A DNA stretch of 64,000 nt from Embiotoca jacksoni (lineage: Eukaryota; Chordata; Actinopteri; Embiotocidae). Below the pieces are notes generated by a model. The model was not told the origin of the DNA and did not search any database. It saw only the letters and a list, made by a program, of their open reading frames with translations. Position numbers and translations under genes: made by a program. The stretch lies in NCBI GenBank assembly GCA_022577435.1, contig JAKOON010000015.1, forward strand, positions 16,050,830-16,114,829. The letters are read 5' to 3'. Positions 25,210 to 37,794 of the stretch are shown piece by piece. The stretch's first letter is position 1. Each line of letters starts with the position of its first letter.

Positions 25210-25788
25210 CCAAGCTGATGAATGGATTAGCAGTTATACCATGGAACATGTACTCAGTCAGTAGAAGAAAGTAATACTTCTTTATTTTTCACTTTCAATC
25301 AATTAATGTATATGATATTATAAAACAGCACAGTATGAAAGCTATAACCTTCGTTGAAAAATGTATATGAAAGTAATTAACATTGTTAGATTTATCAGAA
25401 TTTTATGTTTTCTGAGAAACTGGTGCAGAGTTTTATCCAGCTCAGATACAATATTTAATAAAAACAGGAAAAGAAACCAACCTACCCACATTGATACAAA
25501 ATCCCATTTACGTGTGTTTAAATCTACATTTTGCTTCAGTATTACAGGAGCATTGATTGTCAGCACAACAGCAGAAATATTAGTTATTCAATTAGCAATA
25601 AAAGCTGGCAATTTGAGGTACATTAAGGGTTAGCATTATCTAAATGAAAGGAATTGGCATTACACATAAACATAAATATGTGCATGATGCAGGTCAACGT
25701 AGGTCTTATATTGTTCACCAAAGGGCTCCACAAGAGGAATTGGTGGGACATGATAAAGAGTCATATGATCAAATTCATGCCAGGAACA

Positions 25789-28700
25789 CTATCTAGCCAT
25801 CATGTGTTTCTTAGTGTTTCTGTCAGGCCTCAAAAGAATAATGAAACATTTTGGGGCAAAAATACAGAACAGTAAACCATAGCTGGAGGCCAGAATTGCA
25901 AAGATTTCTACAACGACCACATACTTCCCAGGAGAGCTAACATAAGCAGGCACAAAGGCCACCCAAACAGCACAGAAAATCAGCATGCTGAAGGTGATCA
26001 GTTTGGCCTCGTTGAAGTTATCAGGGAGTTTCCGTGCAAGAAAAGCCAAGAGGAGGCAGGTGCAGGCCAGCAGGCCAATGTAACCCAAAAGCAGACAGAA
26101 GCCCACCACAGATTCCATGGCACACTCCACCGTGACCTTTGACCCTTGGAAACCCAGGTCACGTCGAGGCGTGGGGGGGCTGAGGGACAGCCATACTGCA
26201 CAGATGATAACCTGGATGAAAGGAAAACACATTTCAAAGTTATAAAGCTGCTAATAAAATGTGAAGAAATACTTTATAATACAGCTTACGATGTCCAGTA
26301 TCATTTTCTTGTATGAACCAGGTACTAAAATACATTTAAAATGAAATAGTTAAATGTTGTTAAGTATTTGTTCCTGACAATTTTGTTTTCCTCCAATATA
26401 CCTACAAATACAAGCAGCAACCAGTAAGTGATTATTATACCTGATGCATGCAATGAAATTACTGTAACACATAATATGTAATATTACCAAATGTTACCAT
26501 TATTTAACCAATAAAAAAATATACATACCTGTATACAGGTGAAGAAACAGACACTTCCTCTTTGTTGGCCCGGACCAAACCACTTCATCAAGGCTTCAGC
26601 ACCGGGCCGAGCTGAGCGGAAAATAGCCAGAACCACTATGGTTTTTACCAGGAGGCAGGAAATACAAAGTACAAAGATGATCCCAAAAGCAGCCTGCTGG
26701 AACCGACAAGACCAGACTGATGGACGACCGATGAACACCAAGGAGCACAAGAAGCAGAGCTTCAGTGACACGAGAAGCAGGAAGCTCAGTTCAGAGTTGT
26801 TGGCTCGTACCTTGAGGTGGCAAAACAACAAAAGAAAGGAATATGACAGAAAAACAGCATACCATAAACTCTGTGATATTATGCCGGGTTCTCACCATTG
26901 GTGTTTGACGGTAGTGAAGAAAAACCACAAACACAGCTGTTGTGACAACAGCACCAGACACAGCTGCTGTGGTCAGAGTGATGCCCAAGGTCTCATTGAA
27001 GGATAGAAAGTCCAGCTGTCGAGGGATGCAGGCAGTTCTTTCAACATTGGACCAGAACTCAGATGGACACGGCTCACAGTGAAGGGAACCTAGACAGAGT
27101 GGATAGAGAGGAAACAGGGCTGAGAACAGGACCAGAACTCAGATGGGCAACGTTCATATTTCCTCACCAGTTTTATTGTTGATCTCCCCTTCAGCACACA
27201 GGATGCAGTCAAAACAGCAGACAGGTTCTCCTTTCCTGTTGGCCTTTCGGGTACCTGGGGGGCAGATCTCACTGCACACTGAAACAGGCACCTAAACAAA
27301 AAGCCATATGACTTCAACATATGAATTGACATTATTTTCTGTCACAATGTTCTTAAAAGCTTTGAAATAGTTGTTTGATCTGACTACCTGATTTGACCCT
27401 GTGCTCCACTGAATAGCTGATTCGTTAAGGTGGAGGTCAAAACCATCAACGTGACCAATCAAGACAAGTTTCAGTGTCCCCTCGGGGGTTTTCTGCCAGT
27501 TCACAAGGTCGTACTTTGCAGGAATGTCGGCTCCATCAAAATAAAACATCTCCCCTTGTGGTGTGGTGATGTTCACTTTGTTCAGGTACTGTGAGAGCTG
27601 AAAGCGGCAAATGTTGAAGAAACTGTTAACAAAAAAAATCAGTATCCAAAGTATAAATGTTTTTAAAAAACACATTGACTTCGTGAAAACTTGAACAACA
27701 ATCGCTCTTGTTGGTGACACCATGACAGTTTTGTTGCACCTCTGTGGGTTGGATGTGTTTTGGAGAGGAGCAGGTGGAGCTGTTGTTTCCTGGAGGGCCT
27801 TCTGTGTTGGGGCAGGAGAGAAGGCTGTGAAGGGCGTGGGCTGCTGCATAAACTGCAAGGTACACGTTATACGATACCCTGAGCTGGGAGGTGTCCGTAA
27901 AGGGACGCTGCGCTCCCTCCATGGACTCTGTGCCACTACAGGGAGGGAGAGAAACTTTGTGAAGGAACCCCTTTACAGGCACTGAGGTAGAAACATTTGA
28001 CGGATCGTCAGACAGTGTCCTGAGGGGTGAAGAGCGATATGCAAAGAGTGAACTGTCCCCATAACTGCATCCAAACTCTTTCTCCCAGAATTCTCTCAAG
28101 AATTCATCATAAGGATGAGAAATGGGGTTCAAACTTCTGAGATAGTTGCCAAATCCAGGTATTGTTGAACTTCGAATGGCCACACCAACAACACCAGTTG
28201 CCACATTGGAGATGGTGAGATCGTGGAGAAGATCATCACTGGTGCTCCAAGCCTCACTGGCCAGAAACTGTTTGTCAGTCACCTACAGTGAGAGGACACT
28301 GAAATAAAGAAGACTTACAAGAAAAACACCTGCCATCATGTTTCTACACCATTTGCTCACATTTCTCTCAGCCAGTTCCTGAAATAGTCTTTTCACATCT
28401 GTATACCAGCAAAAGATGAGAATCACTCTTGCAGTCGAAGCCTGAATTGTGAGTGCTGCACGTTTGGCATCACTCACGATAGTTTCTCTGCCGACAGTCT
28501 CTATGAATTCCAAACATACTCCTTTACCCTCAATCTCTTCCTGAAATACCTGAAATATGGAGGCCAAAACAACAAATATGTTCATGTTATTTCTTCGTAA
28601 AAGAGAGACATGACAGACTTTAACAGACATTTAACCGTACAGTAACAAGATATATACCTGCATCGCAAATTGACCATAATCATTGTTTTCAACCACAGCT

Positions 28701-29823
28701 CCAATCCAAGTCCAGTGGAGACGTATGGCCAGTTGTGCGATGGCTCGAGCTTGATAAACATCACTGGGGATTGTTCTGAAGAAGTTGGGAAACTTGGACC
28801 TATCACTAAGACAGGGGCAGCTTGAAAAATAACTGATCTGAGGGCAAAAAACAAATATTATTTTTACAGTTTTTGAAGCAATAATAAAATGTTTATTTTC
28901 TTTAAAAACTTAAACCAATGGATCAGCCTCCTAACGTAGTATTAAAAGTCTCATCAGAGATTTATATTTCTTCAGGTAAAGAAACTCACAACGGGTACAG
29001 AAAGAGGCCCCAGGATTCTGGACAGCATTATGCTTGTTGCAGATGCAGCACCACCGATGAGCAAAGGAACAGGCTGACCACCTGATGATTAGACAAATAA
29101 TTATATACAAACATTCTTTTTCATGCTGCAGTGAAAATCAGTTGTTTTCTCTCTGATGTAACAAATGTTAATTGCTCATAACTGATATCAAGTCAAACCT
29201 GCTGTGTCTCCAGGTTGTCGGTAAGTTGCAGAATGAAGCGTAGAGGCTTGTAGGTTGCAGCTGTGTGCGTCTCCTCCGACCAGGGATAGAGGTCCTTGCA
29301 GAGCCCAGGGGTATCGAGCACAGCTATTAAGTATACGGTAACCTAGCTTCACTCCCGGCAGCAGGGTGCTGTTACGATTGATTTCCTCCACCGCAAACAC
29401 CATAGCATACATGAACTTTAATGACTCTAGATCTAAACTGAGACCACAGGAGGAGAAACACATAGTGTATTGAATAACCTGTGAAAGGTTATGTGAATAA
29501 AAGTCATAATATGATAAGATATCATATAATATCATTAAAAAAAGCATTTGAACAAAAATGCACAGTGCGATTAGGTTTTACCCGGTACAAGGTTCATAAT
29601 GTGGCATCTTGGTGAAGTCTTGTTCTCCAACTGAAGGTATATAATAAAGACTAAAAAATCCGCCGATAATCACATCTCCATCCTGGAAGAGGCTCTTGTT
29701 TCCCGGTGCAGCCCACTGGGTGCACACTGTTGCCTGAACCATCTCCAGTCCTATCCGTCTGCCGACTCCACTGAGAAGCAGCACGGAGAGCCACTGAGAG
29801 AGGAGCCGGGGAAACCAAGACAT
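25789..29823 (-). CDS. V2R-like (OlfC) class C olfactory GPCR, copy 4
   Basis: Exons: 29582-29823, 29199-29437, 28990-29081, 28658-28837, 28361-28549, 27740-28282, 27388-27597, 27168-27291, 26896-27089, 26529-26810, 25789-26211. Intact 905-codon frame. Its 5' exons 1-4 and nearly all of exon 5 match copy 3, while exons 6-11 match copy 5, at the 7664-bp offset. It therefore sits as the hybrid created at the duplication junction. TM3 has FGIIFVLC rather than FGISFVLC. It pairs the B-type exon 3-4 intron with the Y-type exon 6-7 intron. Confidence 0.93.
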
Positions 29824-30156
29824 GGATGCAGCTCTGCTGGACAGATAACACATACAGGAACATCAAAATGTGAATTAATTGTAATAAATTCTGTCAGTTT
29901 CAAATACAATTCAACACAAAAATACTTCATCAAGCCTGACTGCAGAGTACATTAAATGCATTCTACATTTCTAAATATAACATTATAGCCTCATCTTAGT
30001 TACCTTCAAAAAGAAAAACTAATAAAAACAAACATCTTTCACTTGGTTAAAAATCTCCAATGATAAGTTTAAGTCTGAAAATGGTATCCTGACTAACACA
30101 TACCTCCCTCCCTCCCTCCCTCCCTCCCTCTCTGTATGTGAGGTGTTGATGTGAGG

Positions 30157-30163
30157 TTTTATA
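30157..30163 (-). promoter_or_regulatory. TATA box of copy 4
   Basis: TATAAAA on the minus strand, in the same setting as copy 3, with identical surrounding sequence. Confidence 0.6.
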
Positions 30164-32835
30164 ACAGGTGTAACGCCTTTTGCAAGGAGGTGAAAGTGAT
30201 GACCGAAGCAGCAGACGACACAAAGTTATTCCTCTCTAGAGTCATGGTAAAAAAAAAACTGTGAATGCTAGCAAGTGATTAGCATTCATGAGGTTAGCAG
30301 TAGTTTGTGTACAGTATGTTTCCTGTAGATCAGTAGTACCTAATCTGCAGGTTTGGATCCCCCAGGGGGTCATGAGGGAAAACAGAATATATTACTTATT
30401 GAGTGAATGAGTGCAAAAAATACTGACATGATGGCACTACCCACCTTTGTCATGGCAGATATTTAGATTTGTCACTGTAGGTAATGCACAGGTGTTTTAA
30501 TAATGGCTCAGTTCCATTAAGTGTCCAGAGTAATCCGTGGTAGTGACACATCATGCAAAAAAGCAGAACTTTCCTTTCGTGGAACGCGTCCATCATTAAT
30601 ACACCTGTGCTTCCTTACAACGACAAGTCAAAAAAGGTCTGTGATAGAAACCAAATGGCGGCCTAAGGTGGAGTCACCCATTGGTTTGTGAACTGCCGTT
30701 TTAATGCCTCAAGTTTAGCATTTTGGCCGTTGCCATATTGTTTTTTTGTATCCAGAAGTATATATTTGGACGAGCTTGGGAGGAGTGACCAGTGATTTGA
30801 CTCGATCTGACTCCAAACCCAAGAACACTACATCCACCCACCTGTACCCAAAACCTGAATACATTCATAAAACAATGAAAATCCCAGTTTTTTTCCTCAC
30901 TCTCTGAATGTGTTTGCATGAGTGCAGGCTTTCGCGCATGTGCATTTGCTAAGGGACATCGATCTATGCAATAGCATATATCACCAAAATCACACAGTGG
31001 TCAATGGCTACCAGACCGAAAGGCTGCTGTTTCATATTCCAAGACTTCAAAACCTAGTATATTGCTCGACATTGTTGTAACCTGTTAATTATGCTACAAC
31101 TCTTAACTTCGGTATTTAAGATTTGTCATCCTTTTAATTGGGAAAAAAAAAAAAAAAAAAACAGGAGATCATTAATGTGTGAAGTGATTTTAGTGAGCCA
31201 ACACAAAATAAGTCTGAAGTTATTGAATATTTTTTATAGGATCTTTGCACAGAGACCAGTGTTTTCAGTTCAGCTCCAAGGACGACTCGTACTGACATCT
31301 AAGTTGTAACTTGTTGTCTAACGTTCTGCGGGAGGAATGAAATGTTGTTTTGTGTTTGAACAAGGTTTAGTACAGGATTTTTTTTTTTGATTTGGGAAGC
31401 TCACATCTGCTAATATTTTCCTACTTTACCAAAGTTGTGTTTCCTTGACCTCCCATGAAATGAGTGTTTTTGCTATAACATTGCTGTGCGACACTCATGT
31501 GGAATTGCAGAGCTAATTTCACTTCGGCAAATGATAATCCTGAAAACGTGACCTCCATTGTTGCTTCACTGTTGACTTCCTGGTGCTTGTTGTTACAGAC
31601 GAGCTCTCATTATCAGTTTAGTGTTTCAGCACAGTAAGCATAAAGTTTCTTATTTATATGCTTCACTCACAGGTGTTTAAATTAACGTATGAATATGAAG
31701 AGTCTGTAGCGTGAAATAATATTGTTTCTGAAGAGATAAGGCAGATCCCTCTTCTCTGCTCTCCTCCTTTTGTTAAGAAAAGTCAGCAGTGTCAGGTGTA
31801 AACGTAACAGTGTATTCTGGAAGCTGACTGGTGGTCAGTGTATTTGACTGGCACCACTCAGCTGTAGGTTTGAACATCATCACTTCACATTCACAGTCGT
31901 CCTGTATTCAGCTGATGCATTACGTTTGTAAAAACATTACAGGAGGTGTCATCTTTGCTCAAACACCGTGCTCATAAGTTGTTTTTCCAACTCGCACACA
32001 TCTATTTGAATTGCATATGTGACTGAATTAGAATCCCGACTGCAAATATCCTGCCGTGAGAATGTGAGGTAGAAAAATCTGTTAAAAAACACTTCAGTTG
32101 ATATAATGCGCAACTTGGGCAAGAAATTCACAGGCAGAGATTTTTTTTTTTTTTGCCACATCCTTCCTGCGGCAGCTCCAACTGTATAGCTTTTCCCCGA
32201 GATTTTGTGTTTAACTTCCTCGTATTTTTAAGTTGCTTCAACAGCCAGTCTGTTCTAAAGGTTGGTTTGCTGCTACAGTATTAAAATACACCTGCTTTTT
32301 ACCAAAAAATGTTGACAACATGATGTCACCTATGATCTGCAAAACAATTAAAACAGCAAACAAATATGCACACAGCCTCCTGGTCCCTTTGCGACTTTTA
32401 ACTGTTAGTATTTAATTGGGTTTAATTGCTTGTGAAATAAACAATGATGGAGATGAGGAATTGCACACCTGTGGCTCATCAGTCCCTCCTACCTACCTCA
32501 ACCTTTCTTAATTAAGTTTGATGTAACTTAGTTCTCAACTGTGAGATCAGCATTTTGCTTGTGTCAGCAACGACTTGTTTAAGATTATGTAAAGTTTGAT
32601 GTGAGCTCAGTGTTAAAAACATGCAGCTTTAGCAACAGATCAAATCCAGACAATACAATCAAGCATTGTTTTTCATCATAATCCCTCTTGCCAACAAAAT
32701 AAATGCTTAGATAAATTATCTGTGAGTCCTTTCAGGTGACTGGGGCAATGTCAAAGCTCCTGAACGTCATGATAAACCTCCTTCTTAAAGTATGCATACA
32801 AGTAAACAAGCAACTCAATAATAATAATAAAACCA

Positions 32836-32873
32836 ATAATAGGGTGCTGGATCCCATTCCAGCACCCTATTAT
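32836..32873. repeat. fold-back palindrome, spacer 4/5
   Basis: 15-bp arms 32836-32850 and 32859-32873. Confidence 0.9.
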
Positions 32874-33452
32874 CCAAGCTGATGAATGGATTAGCAGTTA
32901 TACCATGGAACATGTACTCAGTCAGTAGAAGAAAGTAATACTTCTTTATTTTTCACTTTCAATCAATTAATGTATATGATATTATAAAACAGCACAGTAT
33001 GAAAGCTATAACCTTCGTTGAAAAATGTATATGAAAGTAATTAACATTGTTAGATTTATCAGAATTTTATGTTTTCTGAGAAACTGGTGCAGAGTTTTAT
33101 CCAGCTCAGATACAATATTTAATAAAAACAGGAAAAGAAACCAACCTACCCACATTGATACAAAATCCCATTTACGTGTGTTTAAATCTACATTTTGCTT
33201 CAGTATTACAGGAGCATTGATTGTCAGCACAACAGCAGAAATATTAGTTATTCAATTAGCAATAAAAGCTGGCAATTTGAGGTACATTAAGGGTTAGCAT
33301 TATCTAAATGAAAGGAATTGGCATTACACATAAACATAAATATGTGCATGATGCAGGTCAACGTAGGTCTTATATTGTTCACCAAAGGGCTCCACAAGAG
33401 GAATTGGTGGGACATGATAAAGAGTCATATGATCAAATTCATGCCAGGAACA

Positions 33453-36400
33453 CTATCTAGCCATCATGTGTTTCTTAGTGTTTCTGTCAGGCCTCAAAAG
33501 AATAATGAAACATTTTGGGGCAAAAATACAGAACAGTAAACCATAGCTGGAGGCCAGAATTGCAAAGATTTCTACAACGACCACATACTTCCCAGGAGAG
33601 CTAACATAAGCAGGCACAAAGGCCACCCAAACAGCACAGAAAATCAGCATGCTGAAGGTGATCAGTTTGGCCTCGTTGAAGTTATCAGGGAGTTTCCGTG
33701 CAAGAAAAGCCAAGAGGAGGCAGGTGCAGGCCAGCAGGCCAATGTAACCCAAAAGCAGACAGAAGCCCACCACAGATTCCATGGCACACTCCACCGTGAC
33801 CTTTGACCCTTGGAAACCCAGGTCACGTCGAGGCGTGGGGGGGCTGAGGGACAGCCATACTGCACAGATGATAACCTGGATGAAAGGAAAACACATTTCA
33901 AAGTTATAAAGCTGCTAATAAAATGTGAAGAAATACTTTATAATACAGCTTACGATGTCCAGTATCATTTTCTTGTATGAACCAGGTACTAAAATACATT
34001 TAAAATGAAATAGTTAAATGTTGTTAAGTATTTGTTCCTGACAATTTTGTTTTCCTCCAATATACCTACAAATACAAGCAGCAACCAGTAAGTGATTATT
34101 ATACCTGATGCATGCAATGAAATTACTGTAACACATAATATGTAATATTACCAAATGTTACCATTATTTAACCAATAAAAAAATATACATACCTGTATAC
34201 AGGTGAAGAAACAGACACTTCCTCTTTGTTGGCCCGGACCAAACCACTTCATCAAGGCTTCAGCACCGGGCCGAGCTGAGCGGAAAATAGCCAGAACCAC
34301 TATGGTTTTTACCAGGAGGCAGGAAATACAAAGTACAAAGATGATCCCAAAAGCAGCCTGCTGGAACCGACAAGACCAGACTGATGGACGACCGATGAAC
34401 ACCAAGGAGCACAAGAAGCAGAGCTTCAGTGACACGAGAAGCAGGAAGCTCAGTTCAGAGTTGTTGGCTCGTACCTTGAGGTGGCAAAACAACAAAAGAA
34501 AGGAATATGACAGAAAAACAGCATACCATAAACTCTGTGATATTATGCCGGGTTCTCACCATTGGTGTTTGACGGTAGTGAAGAAAAACCACAAACACAG
34601 CTGTTGTGACAACAGCACCAGACACAGCTGCTGTGGTCAGAGTGATGCCCAAGGTCTCATTGAAGGATAGAAAGTCCAGCTGTCGAGGGATGCAGGCAGT
34701 TCTTTCAACATTGGACCAGAACTCAGATGGACACGGCTCACAGTGAAGGGAACCTAGACAGAGTGGATAGAGAGGAAACAGGGCTGAGAACAGGACCAGA
34801 ACTCAGATGGGCAACGTTCATATTTCCTCACCAGTTTTATTGTTGATCTCCCCTTCAGCACACAGGATGCAGTCAAAACAGCAGACAGGTTCTCCTTTCC
34901 TGTTGGCCTTTCGGGTACCTGGGGGGCAGATCTCACTGCACACTGAAACAGGCACCTAAACAAAAAGCCATATGACTTCAACATATGAATTGACATTATT
35001 TTCTGTCACAATGTTCTTAAAAGCTTTGAAATAGTTGTTTGATCTGACTACCTGATTTGACCCTGTGCTCCACTGAATAGCTGATTCGTTAAGGTGGAGG
35101 TCAAAACCATCAACGTGACCAATCAAGACAAGTTTCAGTGTCCCCTCGGGGGTTTTCTGCCAGTTCACAAGGTCGTACTTTGCAGGAATGTCGGCTCCAT
35201 CAAAATAAAACATCTCCCCTTGTGGTGTGGTGATGTTCACTTTGTTCAGGTACTGTGAGAGCTGAAAGCGGCAAATGTTGAAGAAACTGTTAACAAAAAA
35301 AATCAGTATCCAAAGTATAAATGTTTTTAAAAAACACATTGACTTCGTGAAAACTTGAACAACAATCGCTCTTGTTGGTGACACCATGACAGTTTTGTTG
35401 CACCTCTGTGGGTTGGATGTGTTTTGGAGAGGAGCAGGTGGAGCTGTTGTTTCCTGGAGGGCCTTCTGTGTTGGGGCAGGAGAGAAGGCTGTGAAGGGCG
35501 TGGGCTGCTGCATAAACTGCAAGGTACACGTTATACGATACCCTGAGCTGGGAGGTGTCCGTAAAGGGACGCTGCGCTCCCTCCATGGACTCTGTGCCAC
35601 TACAGGGAGGGAGAGAAACTTTGTGAAGGAACCCCTTTACAGGCACTGAGGTAGAAACATTTGACGGATCGTCAGACAGTGTCCTGAGGGGTGAAGAGCG
35701 ATATGCAAAGAGTGAACTGTCCCCATAACTGCATCCAAACTCTTTCTCCCAGAATTCTCTCAAGAATTCATCATAAGGATGAGAAATGGGGTTCAAACTT
35801 CTGAGATAGTTGCCAAATCCAGGTATTGTTGAACTTCGAATGGCCACACCAACAACACCAGTTGCCACATTGGAGATGGTGAGATCGTGGAGAAGATCAT
35901 CACTGGTGCTCCAAGCCTCACTGGCCAGAAACTGTTTGTCAGTCACCTACAGTGAGAGGACACTGAAATAAAGAAGACTTACAAGAAAAACACCTGCCAT
36001 CATGTTTCTACACCATTTGCTCACATTTCTCTCAGCCAGTTCCTGAAATAGTCTTTTCACATCTGTATACCAGCAAAAGATGACAATCACTCTTGCAGTC
36101 GAAGCCTGAATTGTGAGTGCTGCACGTTTGGCATCATTCACAATAGTTTCTCTGCCGACAGTCTCTATGAATTCCAAACATACTCCTTTACCCTCAATCT
36201 CTTCCTGAAATACCTGAAATATGGAGGCCAAAACAACAAATATGTTCATGTTATTTCTTCGTAAAAGAGAGACATGACAGACTTTAACAGACATTTAACC
36301 GTACAGTAACAAGATATATACCTGCATCGCAAATTGACCATAATCATTGTTTACAACCATAGCTCCAATCCAAGTCCAGTGGAGACGTATGGCCAGTTGT

Positions 36401-37466
36401 GCGATGGCTCGAGCTTGATAAACATCACTGGGGACTGTTCTGAAGAAGTTGGGAAACTTGGACCTATCACTAAGACAGGGGCAGCTTGCCAAGTAGCTGA
36501 TCTGAGGGCAAAACACAAATGCAATTTTGACAAAGTTTTTGCAGCAATAATACCATTTTTTCTTTTCTTTAAAAGGTTAAACAAGCCTCTTAATATACTA
36601 TGAGAAAGTCTCATCAGAGTTTTATATTTCTTCAACTCACAACGGGTACAGAAAGAGGCCCCAGGATTCTGGACAGCATTATGCCCGTTGTAGATGCAGC
36701 ACCACCAATGAGCAAAGGAACAGGCTGACCACCTGATGATTAGACAAATAAGAAAAAAAAATTCATGCTACAGTGAAAATCAGTTGTTTTCTCTCTGATG
36801 TAACAAATGTTAATTGCTCATATCTGATATCAAGTCAAACCTGCTGTGTCTCCAGGTTGTTGGTAAGTTGCAGAATGAAGCATAGAGGCTGGTAGGTTGC
36901 AGCTGTGTGCGTCTCCTCCGACCAGGGATAGAGGTCCTTGCAGAGCCCAGGGGTATCGTCCACAGCTGTCAAGTATACGGTAACCTAGCTTCACTCCCGG
37001 CAGCAGGGTGCTGTTACGATTGATTTCCTCCACCGCAAACACCATAGCATACATGAACTTTAAAGACTCTAGATCTAAACTGAGACCACGGGAGGAGAAA
37101 CACATAGTGTATTGAATAACCTGTGAAAGGTTATGTGAGTAAAAGTCATAATATGATAAGATATCATATAATATCATAAAAAAAAAGCATTTTAACAAAA
37201 ATGCACAGTGCGATTAGGTTTTACCCGGTACAAGGTTCATAATGTGGCATCTTGGTGAAGTCTTGTTCTCCAACTGAAGGTATATAATAAAGATTAAAAA
37301 ATCCGCCGATAATCACATCTCCATCCTGGAAGAGGCTCTTGTTTCCCGGTGCAGCCCACTGGGTGCACACTGTTGCCTGAACCATCTCCAGTCCTATCCG
37401 TCTGCCGACTCCACTGAGAAGCAGCAGGGAGAGCCACTGAGAGAGGAGCCGGGGAAACCAAGACAT
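33453..37466 (-). CDS. V2R-like (OlfC) class C olfactory GPCR, copy 5
   Basis: Exons: 37225-37466, 36841-37079, 36641-36732, 36322-36501, 36025-36213, 35404-35946, 35052-35261, 34832-34955, 34560-34753, 34193-34474, 33453-33875. Intact 905-codon frame. Exons 6-11 are identical to copy 4. Exons 1-4 and their introns instead resemble copy 2 (FRTVPSD, VVNNDYG, A-type exon 3-4 intron). Exon 5 (VGRETIVND, ARVIVIF) matches copy 6. Exon 2 reads CNLPASM and YQQPGDT where the other copies have CNLQAS and YRQPGDT. Confidence 0.93.
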
Positions 37467-37787
37467 GGATGCAGCTCTGCTGGACAGTTAACACATACAG
37501 GAACATCAAAATATGCATTAATTGCAATAAATTCTGTCAGTTTCAAATACAATTCAACGCAAAAATACTTCATCAAGCCTGACTGCAGAGTACATTAAAT
37601 GCATTCTACATTTCTAAATATAACATTATAGCCTCATCTTAGTTACCTTCAAAAAGAAAAACTAATAAAAACAAACATCTTTCACTTGGTTAAAAATCTT
37701 CAATGATAAGTTTAAGTCTGAAAATGGTATCCTGACTAACACATACCTCCCTCCCTCCCTCTCTGTATGTGAGGTGTTGATGTGAGG

Positions 37788-37794
37788 TTTTATA
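37788..37794 (-). promoter_or_regulatory. TATA box of copy 5
   Basis: TATAAAA on the minus strand, with a short GGGA tract downstream. Confidence 0.6.

Larger units (their letters stand above)
22160..25788. other. spacer between copies 3 and 4
   Basis: Same order of elements as the spacers to its left, with an expanded TCCC/GGGA tract (from about 22438), TATA box at 22493-22499, dispersed repeat from about 23002 and palindrome at 25172-25209. It is indistinguishable from the next spacer. No gene is seen. Confidence 0.7.
20707..28370. repeat. 7664-bp tandem unit, first exact copy
   Basis: Every stretch compared from 20707 to 28419 is identical to the sequence 7664 bp further right, including homopolymers (19 A at 23479, 11 T at 23714, 14 T at 24477) and the TCCC microsatellite. 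The first mismatches bounding the identity are 20706/28370 and 28420/36084. The unit runs from exon 5 of copy 3 through the spacer to exon 5 of copy 4. Confidence 0.85.
29824..33452. other. spacer between copies 4 and 5
   Basis: Appears identical to the spacer at 22160-25788: TATA box at 30157-30163, long TCCC tract, 19-A run near 31143 and palindrome at 32836-32873. No gene is seen. Confidence 0.7.
28371..36034. repeat. 7664-bp tandem unit, second exact copy
   Basis: Second instance of the unit at 20707-28370, running from exon 5 of copy 4 to exon 5 of copy 5. Identity with the first copy appears complete and extends a further 49 bp to 36083. Confidence 0.85.
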
